From JAHJQZ01 sp963675235 (GTDB lineage: Bacteria > Pseudomonadota > Alphaproteobacteria > Rhizobiales > Devosiaceae): 64,000 bases of DNA. Below are positions 32,762 to 39,806 of this stretch, in pieces. A program made the position numbers and the translations under genes. Position 1 is the first letter of the stretch. The number at the start of each line of letters is the position of its first letter. The notes under the pieces were generated by a model. The model saw nothing but the letters and a program-made list of their open reading frames with translations. It was not told the origin of the DNA and made no database searches. The DNA lies in assembly GCA_963675235.2 (NCBI GenBank), contig CAXXFU010000002.1, positions 1,178,001 through 1,242,000 of the forward strand, given 5' to 3'.

Positions 32762-33358
32762 ATGAACGTGCTCGTCATCGATAACTACGACAGTTTCACC
32801 TACAATCTCGTGCATTTTCTTGGCGAGCTTGGGGCAAAACTCGACGTCGTCCGCAACGACAAGATCGACCTTGACGTCATCGCCGAGCGCAAACCCTACG
32901 CCATCGTGTTGTCGCCCGGCCCGTGCACGCCGAACGAGGCCGGCATCTGCCTGCCGCTCATTCCGCGTTTCGCCCCGGAGATCCCGATTTTCGGCGTTTG
33001 TCTCGGCATGCAGTCGATTGGCCAGGCTTTTGGCGGCGAGGTCGTCGGTGCGCCGTCGCTGATGCACGGCAAGACCTCGGAGATTCACCACACCGGCAAG
33101 GGCGTGTTCCGCGGCCTCAATTCCGGTTTCACCGCCACGCGCTATCATTCGCTGGCGGTCAAGCCCGAAACCATGCCGATCACGCTCGAGGTCACGGCCA
33201 CCACCGAGGACGGCGTCGTCATGGGGTTGCAACACAAGTCCTATCCGGTGCATGGCGTACAGTTCCATCCCGAGAGCATCGCCTCGGAAAACGGTCACAC
33301 CCTGCTGCAGAACTTCCTCAACATCGCCCGGGACTTCAATCTCGGGCGGGCAGCCTGA
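32762..33358 (+). CDS. trpG: Anthranilate synthase component II (glutaminase)
   Basis: A 198-residue class I glutamine amidotransferase that supplies ammonia to TrpE (and possibly to aminodeoxychorismate synthase). NYDSFTYNLVHFLGELG is the family start, FGVCLGMQSIGQAFGG carries the nucleophilic Cys, and VQFHPESIASENG the His-Glu pair. It lies in the order trpE-trpG-trpD-trpC, with 23 bases to trpD. The repeat just upstream may affect its expression relative to trpE (inference). Confidence 0.97.
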   Translation: MNVLVIDNYDSFTYNLVHFLGELGAKLDVVRNDKIDLDVIAERKPYAIVLSPGPCTPNEAGICLPLIPRFAPEIPIFGVCLGMQSIGQAFGGEVVGAPSLMHGKTSEIHHTGKGVFRGLNSGFTATRYHSLAVKPETMPITLEVTATTEDGVVMGLQHKSYPVHGVQFHPESIASENGHTLLQNFLNIARDFNLGRAA

Positions 33359-33381
33359 TCCAATCAGCTTCGGAGGCGCAA

Positions 33382-34398
33382 ATGGACATCAAGGGGGCAC
33401 TCGCACGAATCGCCGACGGTCATGACCTGACCGGCGAGGAAATGCGCGCCGTCATGCGCGAGATCATGGGTGGCGAGGCCACGCCGGCCCAGATCGGCGC
33501 CTTCCTCATGGGCATGCGGGTCAAGGGCGAAAGCGTCGGCGAGATCGCGGCGGCCGTCTCGATCCTCCGGGAGAAGATGGTGCCGGTCGATGCGCCCGAG
33601 GACGCGATCGACATCGTCGGCACCGGCGGCGATGGCGCCGGCACGCTCAACATCTCGACAGCGACCGCGCTTGTCGTGGCGTCGGCCGGTGTGCCTGTCG
33701 CCAAGCATGGCAACCGTGCGCTCAGTTCCAAATCCGGCGCCTCGCAGGTGCTGGAGGCGCTCGGGGTCAAGCTCGACCTGCCGCCATCCTCGATCGCGGC
33801 CTGCATCCGCGAGGCGGGGATCGGTTTCATGTTCGCCCCGGCCCATCATCCGGCGATGAAATATGTCGGGCCGGTGCGGGGCGAGATGGGCGTCAGGACC
33901 CTGTTCAACCTGCTCGGACCGCAATCCAACCCGGGCAATGTCCGGCGCTACCTGCTCGGTGTCTACGACAAGGACTGGGTGGAGCCGGTCGCCGCCGCGC
34001 TGATGTCCAACAAGGCGCAGGCCGCCTGGGTGGTTCACGGCAGCGACGGTCTCGACGAGATCACCACCACCGGGCCGACCTTCGTCGCCTCGGTTCTCGA
34101 CGGGGACCTGAGAAGCTTCGAGATCGCGCCGGAGGACGCCGGCATCAAGCGTTCCAGCCCTCAAGATCTCAAAGGCGGCGATCCGGACTACAACGCCGCC
34201 GCCATGCGCGAGCTGCTCGACGGCGGCCACGGTCCCTATCGCGACATCGTTCTTCTGAACGCCGCCGCGGCTTTCATCGTTGCCGGCAAGGACGGCGACC
34301 TCCAGCTCGGCGTCAAGCGCGCCGCCGACCAAATCGACTCCGGCGCGGCCCGCGACACCCTGGCCCGCCTTGTTTCCATCTCCAACGGACAGCCCTGA
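33382..34398 (+). CDS. trpD: Anthranilate phosphoribosyltransferase
   Basis: Joins anthranilate to phosphoribosyl pyrophosphate. It has 338 residues from the ATG at 33382, which has a CGGAGG ribosome site; the frame runs on upstream across trpG in another phase and is not real there. The glycine-rich PRPP site DIVGTGGDGAGTLNIST and the anthranilate-site region KHGNRALSSKSGASQVLEALG are intact. Its stop overlaps the trpC start by one base. Confidence 0.98.
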   Translation: MDIKGALARIADGHDLTGEEMRAVMREIMGGEATPAQIGAFLMGMRVKGESVGEIAAAVSILREKMVPVDAPEDAIDIVGTGGDGAGTLNISTATALVVASAGVPVAKHGNRALSSKSGASQVLEALGVKLDLPPSSIAACIREAGIGFMFAPAHHPAMKYVGPVRGEMGVRTLFNLLGPQSNPGNVRRYLLGVYDKDWVEPVAAALMSNKAQAAWVVHGSDGLDEITTTGPTFVASVLDGDLRSFEIAPEDAGIKRSSPQDLKGGDPDYNAAAMRELLDGGHGPYRDIVLLNAAAAFIVAGKDGDLQLGVKRAADQIDSGAARDTLARLVSISNGQP

Positions 34399-35201
34399 TG
34401 AACGACATCCTCAACCGGATCGCCGAATACAAGCGCGAGGAAATCGCCGCGGCCAAGCACAAGAAGCCTTGGAACGAGATCGTCGCCGAGGCACGCGACG
34501 CCTCTCCGACCCGCGGTTTCCGCGATGCCCTGGTCAGCAAACGCGCGAGCGGCGACTACGCCCTGATCGCCGAGGTCAAGAAGGCCAGCCCCTCCAAGGG
34601 TTTGATCCGCCCTGATTTCAACCCGGCCGAGATCGCGAAATCCTACGAGCGCGGCGGCGCCACCTGCCTGTCGGTTCTCACCGACCAGCCTTCTTTCCAG
34701 GGTTCAGGCCAGTTCCTGGTCGAGGCCCGCGAGGCATGTTCGCTGCCGGTCCTCAGGAAGGATTTCATGCTCGAGACCTATCAGGCGGTGGAGGCGCGCG
34801 CCTGGGGTGCCGACTGCATCCTGATCATCCTCGCCCTCGTCAACGACGAAGCGGCGCGCTACCTGATGGATGCGGCAGCCGAGTGGAACATGGATGCCCT
34901 GGTCGAGATCCACGACCTTGTCGAACTGGACCGTGCGCTCGGGCTCGGGGCCAAGTTCATCGGCATCAACAACCGCAATCTCCGGACCTTCGAGACGCGT
35001 CTGGAGACCTCGATCAACATGGCGGTCGGCGTTCCCGATGACGTTCTGCTTCTCAGCGAGAGCGGCATCGGCAGCCATGCCGACCTGAAGCGGCTCGAGG
35101 CTGAAGCCGGCATCGGAACCTTCCTTGTCGGGGAAAGCCTGATGCGCAATGACGACGTTGATGCCGCCACGCGTCGCCTGCTGACCGGCAGGAACTCGTG
35201 A
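34398..35201 (+). CDS. trpC: Indole-3-glycerol phosphate synthase
   Basis: Closes the indole ring from carboxyphenylamino-deoxyribulose phosphate. It has 267 residues, a free-standing TIM barrel (no TrpF fusion). Motifs include IAEVKKASPSKGLIRPDF with the catalytic Glu and Lys, SVLTDQPSFQGS, VLRKDFMLETYQ, INNRNLRTFE and LLSESGIGS. It overlaps trpD by one base and moaC by four (GTGA), so translation is coupled across a pathway boundary. Confidence 0.98.
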   Translation: MNDILNRIAEYKREEIAAAKHKKPWNEIVAEARDASPTRGFRDALVSKRASGDYALIAEVKKASPSKGLIRPDFNPAEIAKSYERGGATCLSVLTDQPSFQGSGQFLVEAREACSLPVLRKDFMLETYQAVEARAWGADCILIILALVNDEAARYLMDAAAEWNMDALVEIHDLVELDRALGLGAKFIGINNRNLRTFETRLETSINMAVGVPDDVLLLSESGIGSHADLKRLEAEAGIGTFLVGESLMRNDDVDAATRRLLTGRNS

Positions 35202-35686
35202 GCGAAAAGACGCGATCAGGGCTGACCCATCTCAATGAGAAGGGCGAGGCCCACATGGTCGATGTCGGCTCCAAGGCGTCGACACGCCGCCGTGCCGTTG
35301 CCGGCGCCAGTCTGTCGGCCACACCCGAAGCGATCGACGCGCTGATGGGCGACACGCTCAAGAAGGGCGACGCCCTCGCCGCCGCCCGGATCGCCGGCAT
35401 CATGGCGGCCAAGAAGACCGCAGACCTGATCCCGCTCTGCCATCCGCTGGCGCTCAGCCACATCGAGATCGATATCGCCCGCGCCGGCGACACAACGATC
35501 ACCATTGCCGCCACGGCCGAGACCACCGGACCGACCGGGGTCGAGATGGAAGCGCTGACTGCCGCCAGCACCGCGGCGCTGACGCTTTACGACATGGCCA
35601 AGGCCCTCGACAGGGCGATGGTCATCACCGATATCCGGCTGATCGAGAAATCCGGCGGCAAATCGGGAACCTACCGCCACGCCTGA
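35198..35686 (+). CDS. moaC: Cyclic pyranopterin monophosphate synthase
   Basis: Catalyses the second step of molybdenum cofactor synthesis, forming cPMP after MoaA. It has 162 residues from a GTG start that overlaps the trpC stop. Key sequence is present: IPLCHPLALSHIEID, the ETTGPTGVEMEALTAAS core with active-site residues, and KALDRAMVITDIRLIEKSGG at the end. It works as a hexamer in the cytoplasm. The trpC-moaC-moeA order is the common Rhizobiales one. Confidence 0.97.
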   Translation: MSEKTRSGLTHLNEKGEAHMVDVGSKASTRRRAVAGASLSATPEAIDALMGDTLKKGDALAAARIAGIMAAKKTADLIPLCHPLALSHIEIDIARAGDTTITIAATAETTGPTGVEMEALTAASTAALTLYDMAKALDRAMVITDIRLIEKSGGKSGTYRHA

Positions 35687-35732
35687 GACGCCGTATCGGC
35701 CAACAGGCGGCGCATACCGATCCGGAGGCCAC

Positions 35733-36959
35733 ATGCCCAATCGCGACCTGATGAGCTTTGATGACGCGCTTCAGCGCATTCTTGCCGCTGCAATACCGCT
35801 CGATGCCGAAACGCGCCCGCTGAGCGATGCCGCAGGCCATTGCCTGGCCGAGACAATCGCCGCCCGCCTGACCCAGCCTCCCTTCAATGCCAGCGCCATG
35901 GATGGCTATGCCGTCGCCAGCGCCACCGCTACTCCCGGCACGCCTTTGCGCGTTGTCGGTCGTTCCGAGGCAGGCAAGGGTTTTGCCGGCTCGCTCGGTC
36001 CCGGTGAGGCGGTACGGATCATGACCGGCGCGCCGGTTCCCGATACCGCCGATACCGTCATCATGCAGGAGGACGTGGCGGTTGACGGTGACACCATCTC
36101 GCTGTCCGCCCGCCCCGCCCCTGGCCAACACATCCGCAAGCGCGGCAATGATTTTGCCGAGGGCATGCCTCTGCTCGCCGCCGGCACACGGCTTTCGCCG
36201 GCTGCCCTGTCGCTTGCCGCCGCTGCCGGTCATGGCAGCCTCACCGTCACCCGCCGCCCGCGCCTGTCGCTGCTGATGACCGGAGACGAACTGGTGCCGC
36301 CAGGCACCCTGCCCGGCCCCGACCAGATCGCCGCCTCGAACGGCGCCGGCCTGATGGCTCTGTTCGCACCCCATGCCGGAAAGATCGCCGACATGGGCAT
36401 TGCCGGCGACGATGAGGCCAGTCTGCGCCAGAAGCTCGAAACCATGCTGGCGAGCGATGCCGATGTCATCATCACCACGGGTGGCGCCAGCGTCGGCGAC
36501 CGCGACCTCGTCAAGCCGGTGCTGGTCGAGCTTGGCGTCAGTCTCGACCTCTGGCGCATCGCCATGCGGCCGGGCAAGCCTCTGATGTTCGCCAAGGTCG
36601 GCAACAAGTTGTTCTTCGGCCTGCCGGGCAACCCGATTTCCGCCCTGACGACGGCGAAACTGCTGGTCGCGCCGGCGCTGCGGGCGCTTGCTGGCGATGC
36701 CGAGCCCGGCCCACGCCTTGTCACCCTGCCCCTGGCCGCGCCCCTTGCCGCCAACGGCCCGCGCCGACACTTCAGCCGCGCCAGGCTTGTCGACAGCGCC
36801 GGCGGGTTGCGCATCATGCCGGGGGACAATTCCGACAGCGCCCACCTGTCGTCCTTCGCCAGCGCCGACGCCCTCATCGTCCAGATGGAGCACGCCCCGG
36901 CCCGGCCCGAAGGCGCACCCGTTCAGGCGTATATTTTGGGGCTGTTGACCTGCAACTAA
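35733..36959 (+). CDS. moeA: Molybdopterin molybdenumtransferase
   Basis: Inserts molybdate into adenylylated molybdopterin. It has 408 residues. The N-terminal MoeA domains include PPFNASAMDGYAV and GEAVRIMTGAPVPDTADTVI; the MoaB-like domain has LMTGDELVPPG and ITTGGASVGDRDLVKPVL, and the C-terminal beta domain follows GLPGNPISALTT. It is the last gene of the trp-moa run here. In many relatives lexA comes next, but here the run is broken and a mobile element begins 127 bases on. Confidence 0.97.
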   Translation: MPNRDLMSFDDALQRILAAAIPLDAETRPLSDAAGHCLAETIAARLTQPPFNASAMDGYAVASATATPGTPLRVVGRSEAGKGFAGSLGPGEAVRIMTGAPVPDTADTVIMQEDVAVDGDTISLSARPAPGQHIRKRGNDFAEGMPLLAAGTRLSPAALSLAAAAGHGSLTVTRRPRLSLLMTGDELVPPGTLPGPDQIAASNGAGLMALFAPHAGKIADMGIAGDDEASLRQKLETMLASDADVIITTGGASVGDRDLVKPVLVELGVSLDLWRIAMRPGKPLMFAKVGNKLFFGLPGNPISALTTAKLLVAPALRALAGDAEPGPRLVTLPLAAPLAANGPRRHFSRARLVDSAGGLRIMPGDNSDSAHLSSFASADALIVQMEHAPARPEGAPVQAYILGLLTCN

Positions 36960-37098
36960 TTAAGTGAGACTGAGCGCAATTATCTGGGATTAGGTGGTAA
37001 CTTCTGGTATCTCGCGATAATGCGCCGGTTCAACGTGGGATTGGGGCCTATTTCAAACCGAATTAGCTCGAAGGGCCAATGCCAAGTAACCGGCCGGT

Positions 37099-38358
37099 TC
37101 AGACCGCGGTGTTTTCATCAGCGTTCAGCGGCGTCCAGTTCCAGGGAAGGAGTTGGTCGAGTCTGTTGATCTTGTGATCGTTGATGCGGGCAAGGACGTC
37201 TGCAAGCCAGAGCTCGGGATTGAGGCCGTGAAGCTTGGCGGTCTCGATCAGGGTCATGGCGTCGGCTAGGGTCTCGCCGCCGGCATCGGATCCGGCGAAC
37301 AGGAAGTTTTTGCGGCCAATGGCAATGGGGCGCATGGCGCGCTCGGCAGGATTGTTGTCGATGCCGACTTCGCCGTTTTCAGGGAACAGGGTGAAGGCGG
37401 GCCAGCGGTTGAGGCCGTAGCGCATGGCCTTGGCCAGATCGCTCTTGCCGGAGATGCGGCCGAGTTGATCCTCGCACCAGACCTTGAAGGCAGCGGCGAT
37501 CGGCGCGCTCATCTTCTGGCGAATGCGTTTGCGCACATTGGCCTTCTCACCGGTGATGGCGCGCTCGATGTCGTAGAGCTTGCCGATGCGCTCGAGCGCC
37601 TGTTTGGCAATCTCGGATCCCGTGGCCTTGAACACGTCGTTGAAGTCCCGACGCAGATGCGCCCAGCACGCGGCCTCGACAATGCGGGGCTCGCCGGTCT
37701 TGGGATCGGGCTCGTAGAGCTTTTTGAACCCGGCATAGGCGTCGGCCTGCAGAACACCGGAAAAGCCCGTGAGATGGTCCTGCGGATGCTCGCTCTTGCG
37801 GTCCGGAGAGAAGAAGTAGGCCGCCGCCGGTGGATCGCTGCCGGCAAACGGCGTGTCGTCGCGGACATAGACCCAGATCCGCCCCTCCTTGACCGCGCGG
37901 CGCGCTCCCTTCGAGGCAATCGCAACCTTGGGATCGAGAACCTTGATCACGGTGTCGTCGGCATAAAGCCGATGAGCGGCGAACACATGGCGCCGGATCA
38001 GATCGGTCAGCGGGTTGAGGGCAGCAACGCGCAGCCCGCCCAGCAGATAGGGGTATGTCTTGTGCCCTTTGGCCGGCCTGCTGGTATTGGGCTTCTGGTA
38101 GATCGGCATCAGTCCCATGAGCCGCATCAATCGCCGGATACGCTTCTGGTTCACGGCATGGCCCTCGTTCCGGAGGTGCCAGGTCATCTGCCGGACGCCA
38201 TAGAAGGGCGTCTCCAGGAACTGCCTGTCGATCAAGAGCATCAGGGCGAGGTTCATCTCGGTCTCGCCCCTTGGCTCGTAGTAGAACGAAGACCGCGAGA
38301 TCGACAGCAGGCGGCACTGCGCCCCGATCGACAGCGTGGGGTGGTTACGCTCAATCAT
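37099..38358 (-). CDS. IS3 OrfB-IS66 TnpC fusion transposase
   Basis: A 419-residue frame from the ATG at 38358 (MIERNHPTLSIGAQCRLL). Residues 1 to about 110 are IS3 OrfB start sequence: the HTH_21-type region up to KGHKTYPYLLGGLRV. It then switches, without a stop, to IS66: AALNPLTDLIRRHVFAAHRL, YADDT, GVLQADAYAGF, ACWAHLRRDF, NNPAERAMR and GRKNFLFAGSDAGGE. The IS66 catalytic acidic residues are present (Asp in YADD, Asp in QADAY, Glu in PAERA); the IS3 rve catalytic core is missing. Whether it moves anything is unknown. The open frame also continues upstream to 38535, matching the frame entered by -1 slippage from orfA. Confidence 0.85.
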   Translation of the reverse strand: MIERNHPTLSIGAQCRLLSISRSSFYYEPRGETEMNLALMLLIDRQFLETPFYGVRQMTWHLRNEGHAVNQKRIRRLMRLMGLMPIYQKPNTSRPAKGHKTYPYLLGGLRVAALNPLTDLIRRHVFAAHRLYADDTVIKVLDPKVAIASKGARRAVKEGRIWVYVRDDTPFAGSDPPAAAYFFSPDRKSEHPQDHLTGFSGVLQADAYAGFKKLYEPDPKTGEPRIVEAACWAHLRRDFNDVFKATGSEIAKQALERIGKLYDIERAITGEKANVRKRIRQKMSAPIAAAFKVWCEDQLGRISGKSDLAKAMRYGLNRWPAFTLFPENGEVGIDNNPAERAMRPIAIGRKNFLFAGSDAGGETLADAMTLIETAKLHGLNPELWLADVLARINDHKINRLDQLLPWNWTPLNADENTAV

Positions 38359-38366
38359 CCCGCGCC

Positions 38367-38660
38367 TCACTTGCCGCCCCAGGGCTTGAGCTTTCTGGAC
38401 AAAAAATCGTTGGCGACGGCCAGCTCTCCGATCTTGGCGTGCAGTTCCTTGACCTGTGCCTCGTCGACCTCCGCCGTTTTCTTCCCACCGCGCTCGAAGA
38501 TATCCGGTGCCCCTTCGAGCAGCGCCTTCTTCCATTGGTGGATCATGGTCGGGTGCACGCCGTATTCGGCCGCCAACTCCGATACCGTGCGTTCGCCCTT
38601 TACGGCCTCCAGCGCTACCCGCGCCTTGAAGCCCGCGTCGTGGTTCCTGCGTTTCGACAT
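38367..38660 (-). CDS. IS3-family OrfA (DNA-binding transposase subunit)
   Basis: A 97-residue helix-turn-helix protein starting MSKRRNHDAGFKARVALEAV, with TVSELAAEYGVHPTMIHQWK as the recognition region and a leucine-zipper-like tail (KELHAKIGELAVANDFLSRK). It is a normal-length OrfA of the IS3 family. Near its end the codons GAT TTT TTG give a T-TTT-TTG heptamer, a classical -1 slippage site that would join it to the downstream fusion frame (FFVQKAQ). It looks intact. Confidence 0.92.
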   Translation of the reverse strand: MSKRRNHDAGFKARVALEAVKGERTVSELAAEYGVHPTMIHQWKKALLEGAPDIFERGGKKTAEVDEAQVKELHAKIGELAVANDFLSRKLKPWGGK

Positions 38661-38741
38661 GTTCTGATCTCCTCGTACTTGGAGACCAGCAGACGTCAGA
38701 TCGTAGCTTCCGTCACTGTCCGATTTTCGGGGAGGAGCTCA

Positions 38742-39690
38742 GGCATCGAGCCATCTTGCGATGTTGCCGGTCGCCAGTTCCCTGGTCGTCGACGAACTCG
38801 AGACTGCTTTCGCGGCGGGCGCCGATGATGTCCTCCTGGTGAATTGCGGCAATATTCGCCCGCATGTCTATGCGCTGGAGCTTGTGCGACGACTGTGGAG
38901 TACCGGGCACCAGGATGCCTCTACCTTCATCGACGAGTTCGCAGAGCACTATTTCGTTTCGGCTGCAAAGGAAGCTGCGGCCTGCCTCCGGGGCTATTTC
39001 GACGCGGCCATCCAGTATGGCCCGAACGATGACGACATGGCGGGCGATGAATTCTACCATCACCCTGCCCGCTCCCTGGTAGGACATCTGCTGCGCGGGG
39101 AAACTGAAGCCTCTGCCCTAGATCTTGTCTGGGCAACCGGCGAACGGGTTTTCCATGACCAGGTCGCCTGGTTCAAAGACTTCTGTACGCCGGCAGTTGC
39201 GCGCTTTGGCCAACTTGCCGAGCGGTGCCGGGCGGTGAGCCGGATGCTTTCGCCCGATGAAGCCGTGTTCTTCGATGACTTCCTGACGTTTCAGGTCGGC
39301 CTGCACGAAACCGGCTGCCGTGGAATGGTCCATCTTTGCAACAGCATCGATGCTTTCCGCCAGAAAGACTACCCGAAGTCCTTCGTTCTGGCGTCACAAT
39401 CACTATGGGCCTATCGGCAAAGCCTCGAACTGCTGCAGAAATCCGAACACGGCAAATGGAAGAACTTTTTCCGCTTCGATTGGCTGACCAATGTCAAGAT
39501 AACGACCTATTCAATTGACTCGCTGAGGCGCTATGTCAGGGCTTTCGGAGACAATCCGGATTACTTTCTTTGGTACAAGGAGTACCTGATGCCGGAGAAC
39601 GAGAAGCGGGTGCATCTCGAAAACACCCACCGCAATCCACCGACCGACGACGATCTGGCTGAACAGCTCAGGATCAAGTTCGGGATGTGA
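38742..39690 (+). pseudogene. 5'-truncated glycoside hydrolase (GH115-like C-terminal part)
   Basis: An open frame of more than 310 residues runs from the IS end without a natural start; an internal ATG at 38761 could give 309 residues. The sequence GADDVLLVNCGNIRPHVYAL resembles the GH115 stretch that reads (I)VNVGD(L/I)KP in alpha-glucuronidases, and EHGKWKNFF is similar to the GKW motif late in that family. The rest is helical, with no signal peptide. The first half of such an enzyme, several hundred residues, is not found on the other side of the element, so it was lost. Family assignment is by recall of motifs, hence moderate confidence; truncation is clear. Confidence 0.5.
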
Positions 39691-39806
39691 AACCACTGCG
39701 CGCAACGCCGGGGCCGTCAGGCAATTGGCCCGCTGGCGCAATATTGGGCCGGGTGGTCCTCAAACGTCACCAAACCCTGATCAGGTCTGCAGGCAGGGCT
39801 TTGTCT

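Larger units (their letters stand above)
37086..38741 (-). mobile_element. Chimeric IS3/IS66 element remnant
   Basis: The right part (about 38030-38741) is an IS3-family element: an end starting TGAGCTCCTCCCCGAAAATC on the minus strand, orfA and the first quarter of orfB. The left part (37086 to about 38028) is the catalytic and C-terminal region of an IS66 transposase, with gtaaccggccggttcag at 37086 resembling an IS66 terminal repeat. The two outer ends do not match each other and I find no target duplication (aatgccaa on the left, ggcatcga on the right). The element is therefore best read as two ISs fused by deletion or recombination. Confidence 0.75.

Noticed and set aside
37078..38749. 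Target-site duplication around the mobile element
   Set aside because: Left (aatgccaa) and right (ggcatcga) flanks do not match for 3, 4 or 8 bases in direct orientation.
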